Assembly (NCBI RefSeq): GCF_000972495.1
Contig: NZ_LATM01000003.1
Coordinates: forward strand, 186,001 to 250,000
Origin: Hymenobacter terrenus
GTDB lineage: Bacteria > Bacteroidota > Bacteroidia > Cytophagales > Hymenobacteraceae
Reading direction: 5' to 3'
Length of the DNA: 64,000 nt
The notes under the pieces are model-generated. The model did no database searches. It saw only the letters and a program-made list of their open reading frames with translations, and was not told the origin of the DNA. Positions within the stretch are counted from its first letter, which is position 1. Each line of letters begins with the position of its first letter. This document shows, in pieces, positions 7,385 through 16,474 of the stretch. The translations under genes and the position numbers were made by a program.

Positions 7385-10279
7385 CTAATAATGCTCGGGG
7401 AATTCGAGCCGAAGGTCGGCCATTACCTGTTCGGTGGTAGCGCGCACCCGAGCCACCTGTTGCGCCGCATGGACTGCGGAGGGCGGCGGAGTTTCGCCAT
7501 AGGCTTCAATCTCACGGATAATGTGGCGCAGGCTTTCTACCCCGAGGCCGTCGAGGGAGCTTTTGAGGTGGTGGGCGGCGTCGCCAACTGCCTCCCAGTC
7601 CGCACGGGTCAGGGCCTCGTCGAGGGCCGTGAGAATGGCGGGCGTCGATTCGATAAATGCCCAGGCAAGGCGACGAACAACGGCTTCGTCCTGGCGCACC
7701 AGCTGGCGCACGTTGCTCAAGTCGTAAAGAGGGAGGGTAGGAGGCATAGTATTAACTTTATTATATGGCGGGATAGGTTCGGCGGCTAGGTCTTGACGAG
7801 CTAGCACCGCATGCATGGTCTCAAGTAGTTGTTCTTCGCGGTAGGGCTTGGCCAGGTAACCAGCAAAGCCCGCCGCCTGCAGCCTTTCGGCCTCGCCAGC
7901 CTGGGCGCGCGCGGTGAGTGCAATAATGGGGGTGCCGGCCCGAGCGGGGTCGGGGTGCTCGCGCAGAGCGCGGGCGGCCGTTTCGCCATCCATGCCGGGC
8001 ATCTGAATATCCATCAGTACGAGGTCGAACGGACGGTACTCAAACAATTGGATAGCCGCGGGGCCACTAGCAGCCGTGGTCACCTGCCAGCCCCAGTTGC
8101 GCAGGACAGTTTCGGCTAGCAAGCTATTTACTAAATTGTCTTCTACCAGCAAGATGCGGCCGGCCATGGGCAGTGGTAGCAAGTTGGCCGGCGCGGTAGG
8201 TAGCGGAGCGCTGGCAGCCACAGGCGCGAATGCCAGCGTGAAGGCAAACGTGCTGCCTCGGCCCAGTTCGCTGCAGACCCGCAACACCCCGCCCATTAGT
8301 TCCACCAGGCCTTTCGAGATACTCAGGCCTAATCCGGAGCCGCCGTACTGCCGGTCGGTACTGGCTGTGGCTTGGGTGAAGGGCTCGAACACCTGTTCCA
8401 TGGTTTCGGCCGCGATGCCCACTCCCGTGTCGGTGACCGTAAATTGTAGCCATACAGTGCCTTCGGGCTCCGTGTGATTCACGGGGCCGGGCACGGGGCG
8501 GCAGCGTAGCAGCACCTGACCGGTTTCAGTGAACTTAATAGCATTGCTCACCAAGTTGAGCAATACTTGCCGCAAACGGTGTGCATCGCCCAACACTTCG
8601 GGTAGCTTTTTGGGCTTCTCGACGCGCATGCGCAGGCCCTTCTCGCGGGCCCGCGGCCGCAGCAGCGCGGCGCAGCCCATCAGCAACTCCCCGGGGCTGA
8701 AGGGACTGGCTTCGGGGCGTAGCTTGCCGGCCCCCAGGCGGGCAGTAGTCAGCACGTCGTTCAGCACCGTGAGCAAGTGTTCGGCCGACTCACCGAGCAG
8801 GCGCAGGTAGTCGTGCTGGCTACGGCTGAGGGTCGTTTTGGCCAGCACGCCCGTCAGCCCGAGGATGCCGTGCAGGGGAGTACGGATTTCGTGGCTCATG
8901 TTGGCCAGGAAATCCTGCTTGGCCTTTGCATCCACTTCGGCCTCGCCAATGGCAGCCTCCAGGGCCTGCTGGGTCAGCTTTAGCTCGGTAATGTTGCTGT
9001 CGACGCCCAGCACTTGGGCCGTGCCGTCGGCCCGCACGAAAAGGCGCTTCACGCTGCTGAACCACAGCACTTGGCCATCAGGGTAAGTGTAGGATTCCTC
9101 CAGGGTTAAATCCTCGCCGGTTGCCAGCACCTGACGGTCCTGAATCATGTAGCGGGTGGTGTCGCCGCTGGTACCCACCGGAATGTTGGCTTCGCCGTAA
9201 CCCACCAGCTCATCGGGCGACATGTCAAAGAGAGAAGCAAGGGCTCGGTTGGCCAGTAAGTAGTTGCCGTGGCCATCTTTTAAGTAGATAGGATGCGGCA
9301 GGGCGTCGATGACCTGCCGAAACAGACGGTACTGTTCGGACAGGCGGTCGGTGGCAGCGTGACTGAGCTCGTCGGCTCGCCGCCGCTGGGAAATGTCCTC
9401 GGCTACTCCGATAATACTGGTTACCTGATTGTTGGAATTGCGTGCGAAAGGCGTGTGTGTGCTGCGTAGCCAGAGCAGTGAGCCGTCGCGATGGTGTACG
9501 GGGAATTCAAGCGTCAGCGTTGCCCCATCGGGCAGTTTGGTTACTTGGTCCCAATGCGCCCGTAGCTCCTTTAGTGCATGGGCTGGCACGAGGTTCAGCA
9601 AAAGCTTGCCCTCGGGAAAGGCGAGGACTTCTTCACTGGAATACCCTAATACCGCCTCCATGCGCTGGTTGGAGTAGGTATTACGCTCCTGCTGCAGGTC
9701 GTAGATATAGATGAGGTTTGGCACGAGGTCCACCACTCGCCGCAACATGTGGCGGTTCTGCCGCAGCGCACTCACCGCCGCCCGGTGGCGAGTCACGTCC
9801 TCGGCGCTGCCCATGATTTCCAGCACCTGGCCATCGGGGGCTGCCGCACTGGCCCGAAAGCGGATGCGCAGCCACCGCGAAGTCCCGTCACGGTGGTAAA
9901 AGTGGCAGTCCCAGCTCAGGGCCTGGTCGCCGGTGAGCAGCGCATTAACATCCTGTTTGAGCAGTTGCGCGCGGGAATCGGGGTCCAACATCTTTGAGGA
10001 GAAAGCCGGCCCAAGGTCCAGCAGCTCCTGGCTGGTATAGCCGAGCACCGTCTGGCAATGTCGGTTGCAGTGCAGCAGCTGCCGGCGCCGCAAGTCGTAG
10101 CTGAATAAAATGAGCGGCACCTTATCAGCCAGGCCCTGCCCAAATAGCGGGAGGGTGGCGGTGCTGGGCGGCGTACTGGCCTTGGGTAGTACCGGGCGGG
10201 TAGTGCTCCTGGTCACCCGCTGCGCAGCCGGAACAGCCGCGCGGCGGGCCAGACGGGAAAGACGGGAGCGGCGCATCAT
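7385..10279 (-). CDS. PAS hybrid histidine kinase with receiver and HPt domains
   Basis: The 964-residue protein has no obvious membrane segment. The order is three PAS/PAC modules (about 50-165, 180-300 and 315-435), a HisKA domain with His463 in FLANMSHEIRTPLHG, and a HATPase domain with the N box NLVSNAIKFTE and G boxes DTGVGIA and GGSGLGLSI. A receiver domain follows (about 707-825, Asp757 in LVLMDIQMPGMDG), then a C-terminal HPt module with His903 in AAHHLKSSLDG. This is the full internal phosphorelay His-Asp-His, which can pass phosphate to a separate regulator. The likely partner is the sigma54-dependent response regulator encoded 70 bases upstream on the same strand. The basic N-terminal 40 residues are low-complexity. 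Confidence 0.9.
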   Translation of the reverse strand: MMRRSRLSRLARRAAVPAAQRVTRSTTRPVLPKASTPPSTATLPLFGQGLADKVPLILFSYDLRRRQLLHCNRHCQTVLGYTSQELLDLGPAFSSKMLDPDSRAQLLKQDVNALLTGDQALSWDCHFYHRDGTSRWLRIRFRASAAAPDGQVLEIMGSAEDVTRHRAAVSALRQNRHMLRRVVDLVPNLIYIYDLQQERNTYSNQRMEAVLGYSSEEVLAFPEGKLLLNLVPAHALKELRAHWDQVTKLPDGATLTLEFPVHHRDGSLLWLRSTHTPFARNSNNQVTSIIGVAEDISQRRRADELSHAATDRLSEQYRLFRQVIDALPHPIYLKDGHGNYLLANRALASLFDMSPDELVGYGEANIPVGTSGDTTRYMIQDRQVLATGEDLTLEESYTYPDGQVLWFSSVKRLFVRADGTAQVLGVDSNITELKLTQQALEAAIGEAEVDAKAKQDFLANMSHEIRTPLHGILGLTGVLAKTTLSRSQHDYLRLLGESAEHLLTVLNDVLTTARLGAGKLRPEASPFSPGELLMGCAALLRPRAREKGLRMRVEKPKKLPEVLGDAHRLRQVLLNLVSNAIKFTETGQVLLRCRPVPGPVNHTEPEGTVWLQFTVTDTGVGIAAETMEQVFEPFTQATASTDRQYGGSGLGLSISKGLVELMGGVLRVCSELGRGSTFAFTLAFAPVAASAPLPTAPANLLPLPMAGRILLVEDNLVNSLLAETVLRNWGWQVTTAASGPAAIQLFEYRPFDLVLMDIQMPGMDGETAARALREHPDPARAGTPIIALTARAQAGEAERLQAAGFAGYLAKPYREEQLLETMHAVLARQDLAAEPIPPYNKVNTMPPTLPLYDLSNVRQLVRQDEAVVRRLAWAFIESTPAILTALDEALTRADWEAVGDAAHHLKSSLDGLGVESLRHIIREIEAYGETPPPSAVHAAQQVARVRATTEQVMADLRLEFPEHY

Positions 10280-10349
10280 CGGTTGTGAGCTGAGCGGTAG
10301 GAGGGGAACGATTCGAGCTAAAGGTAAGGCGGTGAGGCAATGGTTGTGC

Positions 10350-11708
10350 TTAGCTCACGCGTAGTTCCTGCTGCTGTATCATCCGGTAAATGGTCGACTT
10401 GCCAATGCGCAGCTTGGCCGCGACGGCCAGCACGTCGCCGTTCATTTCGTCCAGGCAATTCTGCACAATGGCCGTGGTCTGGTCGCGCAGCGAAAGCTGG
10501 CTGCCGGCGCCTATCGTGGCGCGGCCGGGGCGCAGGGGCAAGTCATTGGCTTCAATCTGCTCGCCGTCGGCTAGCACGGTGGCCAGCTCTACCACCGCCT
10601 TCAGCTCGCGCACGTTGCCGGGAAAAGGGTGTTCCATCAGCCGGGTACGAGCGCAGTCGGTCAGTATTCGCGGGGGCAGGTTGTTGAGCAGGCAAAACTC
10701 GCGTATGAAGGCTTCGGCCAGCAGCAGGATGTCGGTCCCGCGCTGCCGCAGCGGCGGCAACACAATTGGCAAGCCCAGCAGGCGGTAGTATAGGTCCTCT
10801 CGGAAGCGGCCAGCCTGTACTTCGGCCAGCAGGTCGCGGTGCGTGGCTACAATCAGGCGTACATCGAAGCCCACTGCCTGGCTGCCGCCCACGCGGGTTA
10901 CTTCCCGCTCTTGCAGCACGCGCAGCAGCTTAGCTTGCAGGCTGAGGTCGAGGTCGGCTATTTCGTCCAGGAACAGGGTGCCACCGTTGGCTTCTTCCAG
11001 GCGGCCCACGCGGCGGGCTACAGCGCCCGTAAAAGCACCCTTCTCGTGCCCAAACAGCTCGCTTTCTACCAGCTCGCGTGGAATAGCGGCCATGTTCACG
11101 GCCACAAACGGCTGGGCCGCCCGGCTTGACTGGAAGTGAATAGCTTTGGCCACCAGCTCTTTGCCAGTGCCTGTTTCGCCACTCACGCTCACCGTGATAG
11201 TAGTGCGCGCCGCCTTCGTGATGAGAGAATGCACGAGTTGTACCGACGCGTGCTCGCCCAGAATGGCCTGCCCAGGCCCGAAGCGGGCCCCAATGTGCTG
11301 GCGCAGCTGCGTGTTTTCGCGGCGCAGTGACACTTGCTGCGCCACTTTGCCCACGATGTTCCAAAGCCGGTCGAGGGTGTTTTCGTCTTTTACCAGATAA
11401 TCGTAGGCTCCCTGCCGCAGCATGCTCACGGCCGTCCCCACGTCTTCTTGGCCTGATATGACGATTACTTCTGTACCGGGAAGCCGTTCCTTAATCTGGC
11501 GTAGCACTTGCTCGCCTTTGGCATCGGGTAGCGAGTAGTCCAAGGTAATAAAGTCGGGCTGTTCGCCCAGTTGGTCGAGGCAGGCACGGGCCGTAGTAAA
11601 TCGGTGCACACTGTGGTTGGGGTTTTGGCCCAATCGGTGCACGAGTAGCTCGCCATACCATTCGTTGTCTTCAACCACGAAAATCTTGAAGGGTAGAGGT
11701 AAGTTCAT
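10350..11708 (-). CDS. Sigma54-dependent response regulator (NtrC family)
   Basis: The 452-residue protein has a receiver domain (Asp57 in FITLDYSLPDAKG). An AAA+ sigma54-interaction domain follows, with Walker A GETGTGKE (about 177-184), the sigma54-contacting GAFTGA loop (224-229) and Walker B TLFLDEI (244-250). The C-terminal Fis-type helix-turn-helix reads AVAAKLRIGKSTIYRMI. Phosphorylation should trigger oligomerisation and activation of RpoN-dependent promoters. The gene begins the leftward operon with the hybrid kinase. I found no sigma54 promoter with correct 10-base spacing between GG and GC nearby, so its targets are probably elsewhere. Confidence 0.93.
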   Translation of the reverse strand: MNLPLPFKIFVVEDNEWYGELLVHRLGQNPNHSVHRFTTARACLDQLGEQPDFITLDYSLPDAKGEQVLRQIKERLPGTEVIVISGQEDVGTAVSMLRQGAYDYLVKDENTLDRLWNIVGKVAQQVSLRRENTQLRQHIGARFGPGQAILGEHASVQLVHSLITKAARTTITVSVSGETGTGKELVAKAIHFQSSRAAQPFVAVNMAAIPRELVESELFGHEKGAFTGAVARRVGRLEEANGGTLFLDEIADLDLSLQAKLLRVLQEREVTRVGGSQAVGFDVRLIVATHRDLLAEVQAGRFREDLYYRLLGLPIVLPPLRQRGTDILLLAEAFIREFCLLNNLPPRILTDCARTRLMEHPFPGNVRELKAVVELATVLADGEQIEANDLPLRPGRATIGAGSQLSLRDQTTAIVQNCLDEMNGDVLAVAAKLRIGKSTIYRMIQQQELRVS

Positions 11709-12072
11709 AAGAAAGAGGTCAGATGAAGGGCTTCGCTACGCAGGATTGTAATAAGCTAATGTATAAGTAAAACAATGAGTTATTTGCGTCATTGGAAAAA
11801 TTATATTGCAAAAATACGCCACAATATGTCCTCGGAACAAAAACATTAGCAAAATGAGGCATATACGGGGCTTAGGCATAAGAGGATTGCGTTTAGTTTT
11901 AATTGTAATTCTCGTTTTAGGAATAAAATCCAAATTTGGGAAAGAAGAAGAGGAGCCCGAAAATGTATGTGGCTGATTCTAAGCCAACCAGTAAAGTGGA
12001 ACAGATATGGCCGCGGAATTGCAGTGAATATAATGGCATGTTGCCAAGGAGTTAAATAAAATTTATTATATC
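11709..12072. other. AT-rich divergent intergenic region (364 bases)
   Basis: This gap separates the leftward sigma54 regulator and the rightward T9SS protein and must hold both promoters. It is clearly more AT-rich than its neighbours. No exact TAnnTTTG box, correctly spaced sigma54 site or long inverted repeat was seen. An open frame on the minus strand in the middle has no protein-like features. Confidence 0.6.
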
Positions 12073-14316
12073 ATGCAAGTGTTTACCTCTCCTTCCGTCT
12101 CGTATTTGTTTGCCCAGTTCAGGACCTTGTTGGTGGGGGCTATCATTTTATCGTTAGGCATCGGGCATGCCGGAGCAGCCCCTATTTATTCTAACAATGG
12201 CCAAGTATATACACCTAACCCCTATTCTTACACATCCTTCGCCGGAATTATTTTGACGGAGTCGGGTATTCGGTACCCCGAGCGAGCAGCAGATAGCGAT
12301 TTGAAGAACTACGCCATCGTCAACAGTGGCCTTTCGGTTGCATCGGTCATGCGACTGCAGTTGGGCCTCAACACCACCACTGGGGGGAAAGCCGGCGACC
12401 GGGCCGGAGTACTGGTAGGTACTTTTAATACGCTCGGCAATGCGTTGAACATAAACGCCTTGGGCGCTATCACACTGCGTACTTACAGTGGCGGTCTGCT
12501 AAGAGAAGCGAAGATAGTATCGGCCGAGGTGGCTCGTGATATCCTGCTCAACAATGAACGGCCCACGCAACTGGAGTTTATAGCAGGGCAGAACTTCGAC
12601 CGCATCGACATTGAAGTAGGCGGCCTGGCCGGCGTTTCGTACAAGCTCAAAGTATATTATGCTTATGTAGTGCCGGCGCTGGTGAAGCGGCCGGTGCGGG
12701 GGCTGGCATCGCGGTTTGCCGGTTCGGGCACGGCTCTGGATTCGTATTACCGGGCGGGTGTTTCGCCCACTCCTGGCATTGTCAGTGCCTGCCTAAACAC
12801 GGGCGTCTTGGCCCCCGGCAACGCCGTGAGCAGCGACATGACTGATTATGCCTCTTTTGCCAGCACGGCTACAGTTGCTTGCCCAGCCGCTCTGGCCGTG
12901 AAGCTGGAAGGAATGCGGACGGCTCCGGCGGGCTACTACGCTGGCTTTGTAGTAGGCGGGGCTGGTGTGCTCGATTTGAACGCGCTTTCGGGCATTCGCC
13001 TCACTACGTACCGCAATGGGGTGCCGCAGGAATCAGCCACCGGCCAAGGCCTGCTGGACCTGAAGCTGCTGCCCGATGGTCAGTCGCAGGTGAGCTTTCC
13101 TACCACCCAGGCTTTCGATGAAGTGCGGATTGAGCGGTTAGGAACGTTGTCGGTACTCGATAATTTGAAAATCTACTACGGCTTCGGCGTCGAGCCAACT
13201 GCTTTTCAGGGAACCACGCGCATTCTATCGAACTTCGGTATGACCACTGCCCCTAGCAAGTATTCAGTGAATGTGAATGCAGGGGTATGCGCGGCCTGCA
13301 GCATCACCAATGCTGCCGGAGCAGCCGACAACGACGCCTCCACCAAAGCCGTGCTAAACGTACCCGTTGGGGTTCTGTCCAATGTTGAACTGAAGCTGGA
13401 CCTCAACGGCGCTGGCGGAGGCAATGTGGGCGTAGCCGGCTACCGTGCCGGAATGGTCATCAGCAACAACCAAGGCTTAGTTGATGCCGGGGTGCTCCAA
13501 AACCTGACGCTGACCACGTACGATGCCAGCGGCAACCTCCTCGAAAGCGCTTCGGGGGCGTCGTTGCTGGGGCTGAACCTCCTGCCCGATGGCAAGCAGG
13601 AAGTATCCTTCCTTACCACCCAGGATTTCGCGTCGGTGCAACTCAGCGTTACCGGGGTACTAGGGGCGGCGCTCAACCTTAGCGTATACCAAGCCTTTGC
13701 CGACAACTTTGCCGGGGCTCAATTCGCCAACATCACCCCGCTGCCAGTGGAGCTAACGGCCTTCAAGGGTCGGTGGACCAACGGCGCGGCCGAACTGAGC
13801 TGGAATACCGCCTCGGAGAAAAACAGCAGCTACTTCTTGGTGGAGCGCTCCACTGGCGGCGACGCAACCTTCCGGTCGGTCGGCCAGGTGAATGCGGCGG
13901 GCAATAGCAGCAGCCCTTTAAATTACAAACTGCGCGACGCGGAAGCCAGCGCTCAAGGCGTATCTATGCTGTATTATCGTCTGCGGCAGGTAGATTTGGA
14001 CGGTAAGCAGGTCTTTTCGCAGGTGATATCCTTAGCCGTCGGCAAGCAGGAGGCGGTGGCTCCGCAGCTGGAGCTGTACCCCAACCCTGCTCCCGATGCC
14101 CAAGCCGTGATGGTGCACTTCACTAACTTGCCCACCACGGGCGGCACGGTGCAGACCTATTCCCAACTGGGCCAGCTAGTAAGCCAGCTGCCGGTGACGG
14201 GAGCCACTGCTAACTTAGCCTTGCCCGCACTGACCCCAGGCCTCTACCATGTAGTACTGCGCGATGCGGCAGGCCAGTCGTTAACCACCCAGCGGTTGGT
14301 AGTAGGTGGGCGCTAA
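12073..14316 (+). CDS. Secreted protein with three internal repeats and a T9SS type A sorting domain
   Basis: The 747-residue protein has a signal peptide (cleavage near GHAGA, residue 36). Three imperfect repeats of roughly 150-170 residues follow. Each contains an Ala/Asp/Leu segment, an LTTY-like strand and a strand ending in a Tyr-rich K-Y-Y motif, as in GIRLTTYRNGVPQES, LTLTTYDASGNLLES and ITLRTYSGGLLREA. A linker with LPVELTAFKGRW marks the usual fibronectin-like segment before the tail. The last 85 residues are the sorting domain (LELYPNPAPDAQAV, then GLYHVVLRDAAGQSL). The protein is therefore exported across the outer membrane. Function beyond surface display is unknown. The stop codon lies inside a very long hairpin. 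Confidence 0.85.
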   Translation: MQVFTSPSVSYLFAQFRTLLVGAIILSLGIGHAGAAPIYSNNGQVYTPNPYSYTSFAGIILTESGIRYPERAADSDLKNYAIVNSGLSVASVMRLQLGLNTTTGGKAGDRAGVLVGTFNTLGNALNINALGAITLRTYSGGLLREAKIVSAEVARDILLNNERPTQLEFIAGQNFDRIDIEVGGLAGVSYKLKVYYAYVVPALVKRPVRGLASRFAGSGTALDSYYRAGVSPTPGIVSACLNTGVLAPGNAVSSDMTDYASFASTATVACPAALAVKLEGMRTAPAGYYAGFVVGGAGVLDLNALSGIRLTTYRNGVPQESATGQGLLDLKLLPDGQSQVSFPTTQAFDEVRIERLGTLSVLDNLKIYYGFGVEPTAFQGTTRILSNFGMTTAPSKYSVNVNAGVCAACSITNAAGAADNDASTKAVLNVPVGVLSNVELKLDLNGAGGGNVGVAGYRAGMVISNNQGLVDAGVLQNLTLTTYDASGNLLESASGASLLGLNLLPDGKQEVSFLTTQDFASVQLSVTGVLGAALNLSVYQAFADNFAGAQFANITPLPVELTAFKGRWTNGAAELSWNTASEKNSSYFLVERSTGGDATFRSVGQVNAAGNSSSPLNYKLRDAEASAQGVSMLYYRLRQVDLDGKQVFSQVISLAVGKQEAVAPQLELYPNPAPDAQAVMVHFTNLPTTGGTVQTYSQLGQLVSQLPVTGATANLALPALTPGLYHVVLRDAAGQSLTTQRLVVGGR

Positions 14317-14396
14317 GCCTTGTCAGTATTGAAAATAAAAGCCTCGCTGGTAGTGCCAGCGGGGCTTTTATTTTCAATACTGACAAGGCTTAGCGC
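14310..14396. terminator. 41-bp near-perfect hairpin overlapping a stop codon
   Basis: The left arm 14310-14350 and right arm 14356-14396 match over 41 bases with one mismatch (a G-U pair in RNA) around a five-base loop TAGTG. The left arm begins in the last codons of the T9SS gene and includes its TAA. The core AAAAGCC...GGCTTTT with flanking T runs looks like a terminator, but the arms are about three times longer than usual. Confidence 0.8.
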
Positions 14397-14497
14397 AGGT
14401 AGCCCAACATAGCCGTAACACTGCAATAGTAATGGGGCAACGTGAGGCAAGGAATTTTGTGGTCCCTTTCCACTATTTTCTTTTTGCCATCATTTAC

Positions 14498-15382
14498 ATG
14501 AAGTACGTTTTTTTCCGAATCAGCAGCCTGGCGTTGTTCGCGGCTCTTGCCACTGCCTGCTCGAAAGAAGAGCTGACTACCCCAGCTAGTCCTACCACTG
14601 CTGGGGTAAGCCAGGATGCCAGCCGCGACAGCAACCTAGCCCTAGGTAACCCCAGCGGCGCCGTGACTGACGCTGATAACTCGCCCAACAACTACCTGAT
14701 GACCAAAACCCAGTACACCCTTTCGTACAGCCGCGATAAGGGCAAACCGAACTGGGTGAGCTGGCACCTGGGCAACGCTTGGCTGGGCAGCACCAGCCGC
14801 CAGAATAATTTTGCCGCTGATGCTACCCTGCCCAGCGGCTGGTACCGCGCGGGCAGCACCAGCTACAGCGGCTCGGGCTTCGACCGCGGGCACGTGTGCC
14901 CTTCGGCCGACCGCACCAGCTCGACGGCTGATAATTCGGCCACGTTTCTCATGACTAACATGATGCCGCAGGCATCCACTAACAACCAGAGAACCTGGGC
15001 CGGGCTCGAAACATATGGCCGCACTCTAGTGGACGAGGGCTATGAAGTGTACATCATTGCTGGAAGCTACGGCCGCGGTGGCACCGGCGCCAACGGTTTT
15101 GCTACCACCATCAGCAGTGGCCGCATCACCGTGCCTAGTAACTGCTGGAAGGTGATGGTGGTGCTGCCGGAAGGTTCCGATGACGCCAGCCGCGTAACCG
15201 CTGCTACCCGCGTTATCGCCGTGGACATGCCCAATACCAACGCCATTGGTACGGCCTGGGGCAGCTACCGCACCAGCGTCGACGCCATTGAGTCGGCCAC
15301 GGGCTATGATATTCTTTCGGCCGTGCCGAATACAGTGCAGGAGACTATCGAATCGCGCGTCGACAACGGCCCCACGAGCTAA
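14498..15382 (+). CDS. DNA/RNA non-specific endonuclease, lipoprotein
   Basis: The 294-residue protein starts with a lipoprotein signal (LALFAALATAC), so Cys near residue 21 would be lipid-modified and the enzyme tethered to a membrane. The mature part is a beta-beta-alpha-metal nuclease of the NUC1/EndA family. It contains the catalytic DRGH motif in FDRGHVCPSADR (His132), followed by NMMPQ and an Asn-rich helix (TNNQRTWAGLE) that carries the metal-binding Asn. It probably degrades extracellular or periplasmic nucleic acid as nutrient. A longer frame begins at 14432, but the ATG at 14498 gives the proper signal. A terminator follows. Confidence 0.9.
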   Translation: MKYVFFRISSLALFAALATACSKEELTTPASPTTAGVSQDASRDSNLALGNPSGAVTDADNSPNNYLMTKTQYTLSYSRDKGKPNWVSWHLGNAWLGSTSRQNNFAADATLPSGWYRAGSTSYSGSGFDRGHVCPSADRTSSTADNSATFLMTNMMPQASTNNQRTWAGLETYGRTLVDEGYEVYIIAGSYGRGGTGANGFATTISSGRITVPSNCWKVMVVLPEGSDDASRVTAATRVIAVDMPNTNAIGTAWGSYRTSVDAIESATGYDILSAVPNTVQETIESRVDNGPTS

Positions 15383-15420
15383 ATAAGGCGGCGGCAGCAG
15401 TACCCGTGCCGTGAGAAGAC

Positions 15421-15458
15421 AAAAGCCCGTGACTCCGCAGGAAGGGTCACGGGCTTTT
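15421..15458. terminator. Terminator after the nuclease gene
   Basis: AAAAGCCCGTGAC and GTCACGGGCTTTT form a 13-base perfect stem around a 12-base loop, with T and A runs on both sides. It starts 38 bases after the stop codon. Confidence 0.85.
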
Positions 15459-15683
15459 AATTGCCTGATAATTGGCGCACTAAAAAACGTGCGGATTGTG
15501 GCGAAATAAAGAGTCAAAGTTACAGCAAAAAGCAAACGTAACGCAACTGCTGGTGCGGGCTTAAAAAGAGATTTCCAATCATTTGACTCAAAAAATGCTG
15601 GCTATTTCTTTGCAATCGCAGAAAATAATTGTTGAATATTTTTTTGGAAAAAGGCCCAACAAAAATTTAACATTACCGATGAA

Positions 15684-15712
15684 TTGCGCGGCGTAATCAT
15701 TTCGTAATTTTG
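15684..15712 (+). promoter_or_regulatory. Bacteroidota-type promoter of a candidate small RNA
   Basis: TAATTTTG at 15705-15712 matches the -7 consensus TAnnTTTG. A TTG at 15684-15686 lies 18 bases upstream, close to the expected -33 position. The region upstream is very AT-rich. Transcription would start near 15718. Confidence 0.5.
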
Positions 15713-15717
15713 CATCG

Positions 15718-15865
15718 TGCTTCACCCCCAATTCCAATTGATGAAGTGCGGAACGCTCAACCACGCCGTTCCGCAGCGAGACCAGAAGGTCTTGGCCCCC
15801 GTTGGTTTTTCTGTTTTTTCTGGTTATTGCCCCGCTGCCGTTTCGGATTCCGAAACGGTTTTTTT
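15718..15865 (+). ncRNA. Candidate structured small RNA of about 148 nt (unrecognised)
   Basis: The segment lies between a good promoter box and a strong terminator and contains a stem GCGGAAC/GTTCCGC near 15747-15773. ACCAGAA (around 15781) can pair with TTCTGGT (around 15818). Two overlapping short reading frames cross it, but neither has protein character. It does not show the conserved SRP RNA tetraloop region or tmRNA features. It could be a 6S-like RNA, a leader RNA or an unknown small RNA. Confidence 0.35.
15838..15865 (+). terminator. Terminator of the candidate small RNA
   Basis: CCGTTTCGG and CCGAAACGG form a nine-base perfect stem with loop ATT, followed by seven T. No protein gene ends just upstream, which is why an untranslated transcript is suspected. 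Confidence 0.8.
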
Positions 15866-15941
15866 ATGCCCGTCGGGTTTGTCGAGATACCTATCTAGCT
15901 GCTGTTAAAGCCACGCATTCACTAAATCAGCCATTTTCCTG

Positions 15942-16361
15942 ATGGACTTTAACACCCTTTCTCCAACCGTGGCTGCAGCTACCCTCGCCTCGGCAACCGC
16001 CAGCAACTGCAACCTGAGCACCGACCCCAAGCGGATGGCGGTGATTAACGTGCGCAACAACGACGACGACCCTCGCGTAGTGAACTCGTCCGACTTGTTG
16101 CTGCCGTTGTCCGGCAAATCAACTGGTTCGGCTGAGCGCGAGTTCGACGGAGCTAAGCTGCATCACAAGTTGGAAACCAATTCGATGCTGGCCGGCCTCA
16201 TCCGTCAGGGTATGAAAATAGAATACTCTGAGTGGTACCTGAACTTCCATGAGCAGCACGACGTGAAGCTGCACTTGGGTGCTGGCGTGGGCATGGCCCG
16301 CGTGGCTCAGTTCATCCTCGGCCAGACCGAATATCCGCGAGTGCGTGCCCTTCCTGATTAA
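15942..16361 (+). CDS. Hypothetical protein, 139 residues
   Basis: The frame runs from an ATG at 15942 with a codon pattern like neighbouring genes. The product has an Ala/Thr-rich start, then a basic-acidic segment (NVRNNDDDPRVVNS) and a C-terminal half that looks folded (GLIRQGMKIEYSEWYLNFHEQHDVKLHLGAG in pieces). There is no signal peptide, membrane segment or recognised motif. It follows the candidate small RNA by 76 bases and precedes the pyr genes by 180 bases. No function is proposed. Confidence 0.55.
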   Translation: MDFNTLSPTVAAATLASATASNCNLSTDPKRMAVINVRNNDDDPRVVNSSDLLLPLSGKSTGSAEREFDGAKLHHKLETNSMLAGLIRQGMKIEYSEWYLNFHEQHDVKLHLGAGVGMARVAQFILGQTEYPRVRALPD

Positions 16362-16474
16362 CCGCGAAAACGTAATCTAACCTTTCTGTCGGCCGATAGC
16401 AGCTAGCTATTAGCTTTATTGACAAGACTCCAGCCACATGGACACTCGTCGATGTTTGGCTCATAAATCAAGTA

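Noticed and set aside
11709-12072. Possible sigma54 promoter for the T9SS repeat protein (GG...GC strings)
   Set aside because: Candidate strings near 11790 and 12038 have 12 and 6 bases between GG and GC; ten are required.
15710-15908. Two overlapping short plus-strand frames in the candidate small RNA
   Set aside because: They cross the terminator, share the same DNA in different frames, and have no protein features.
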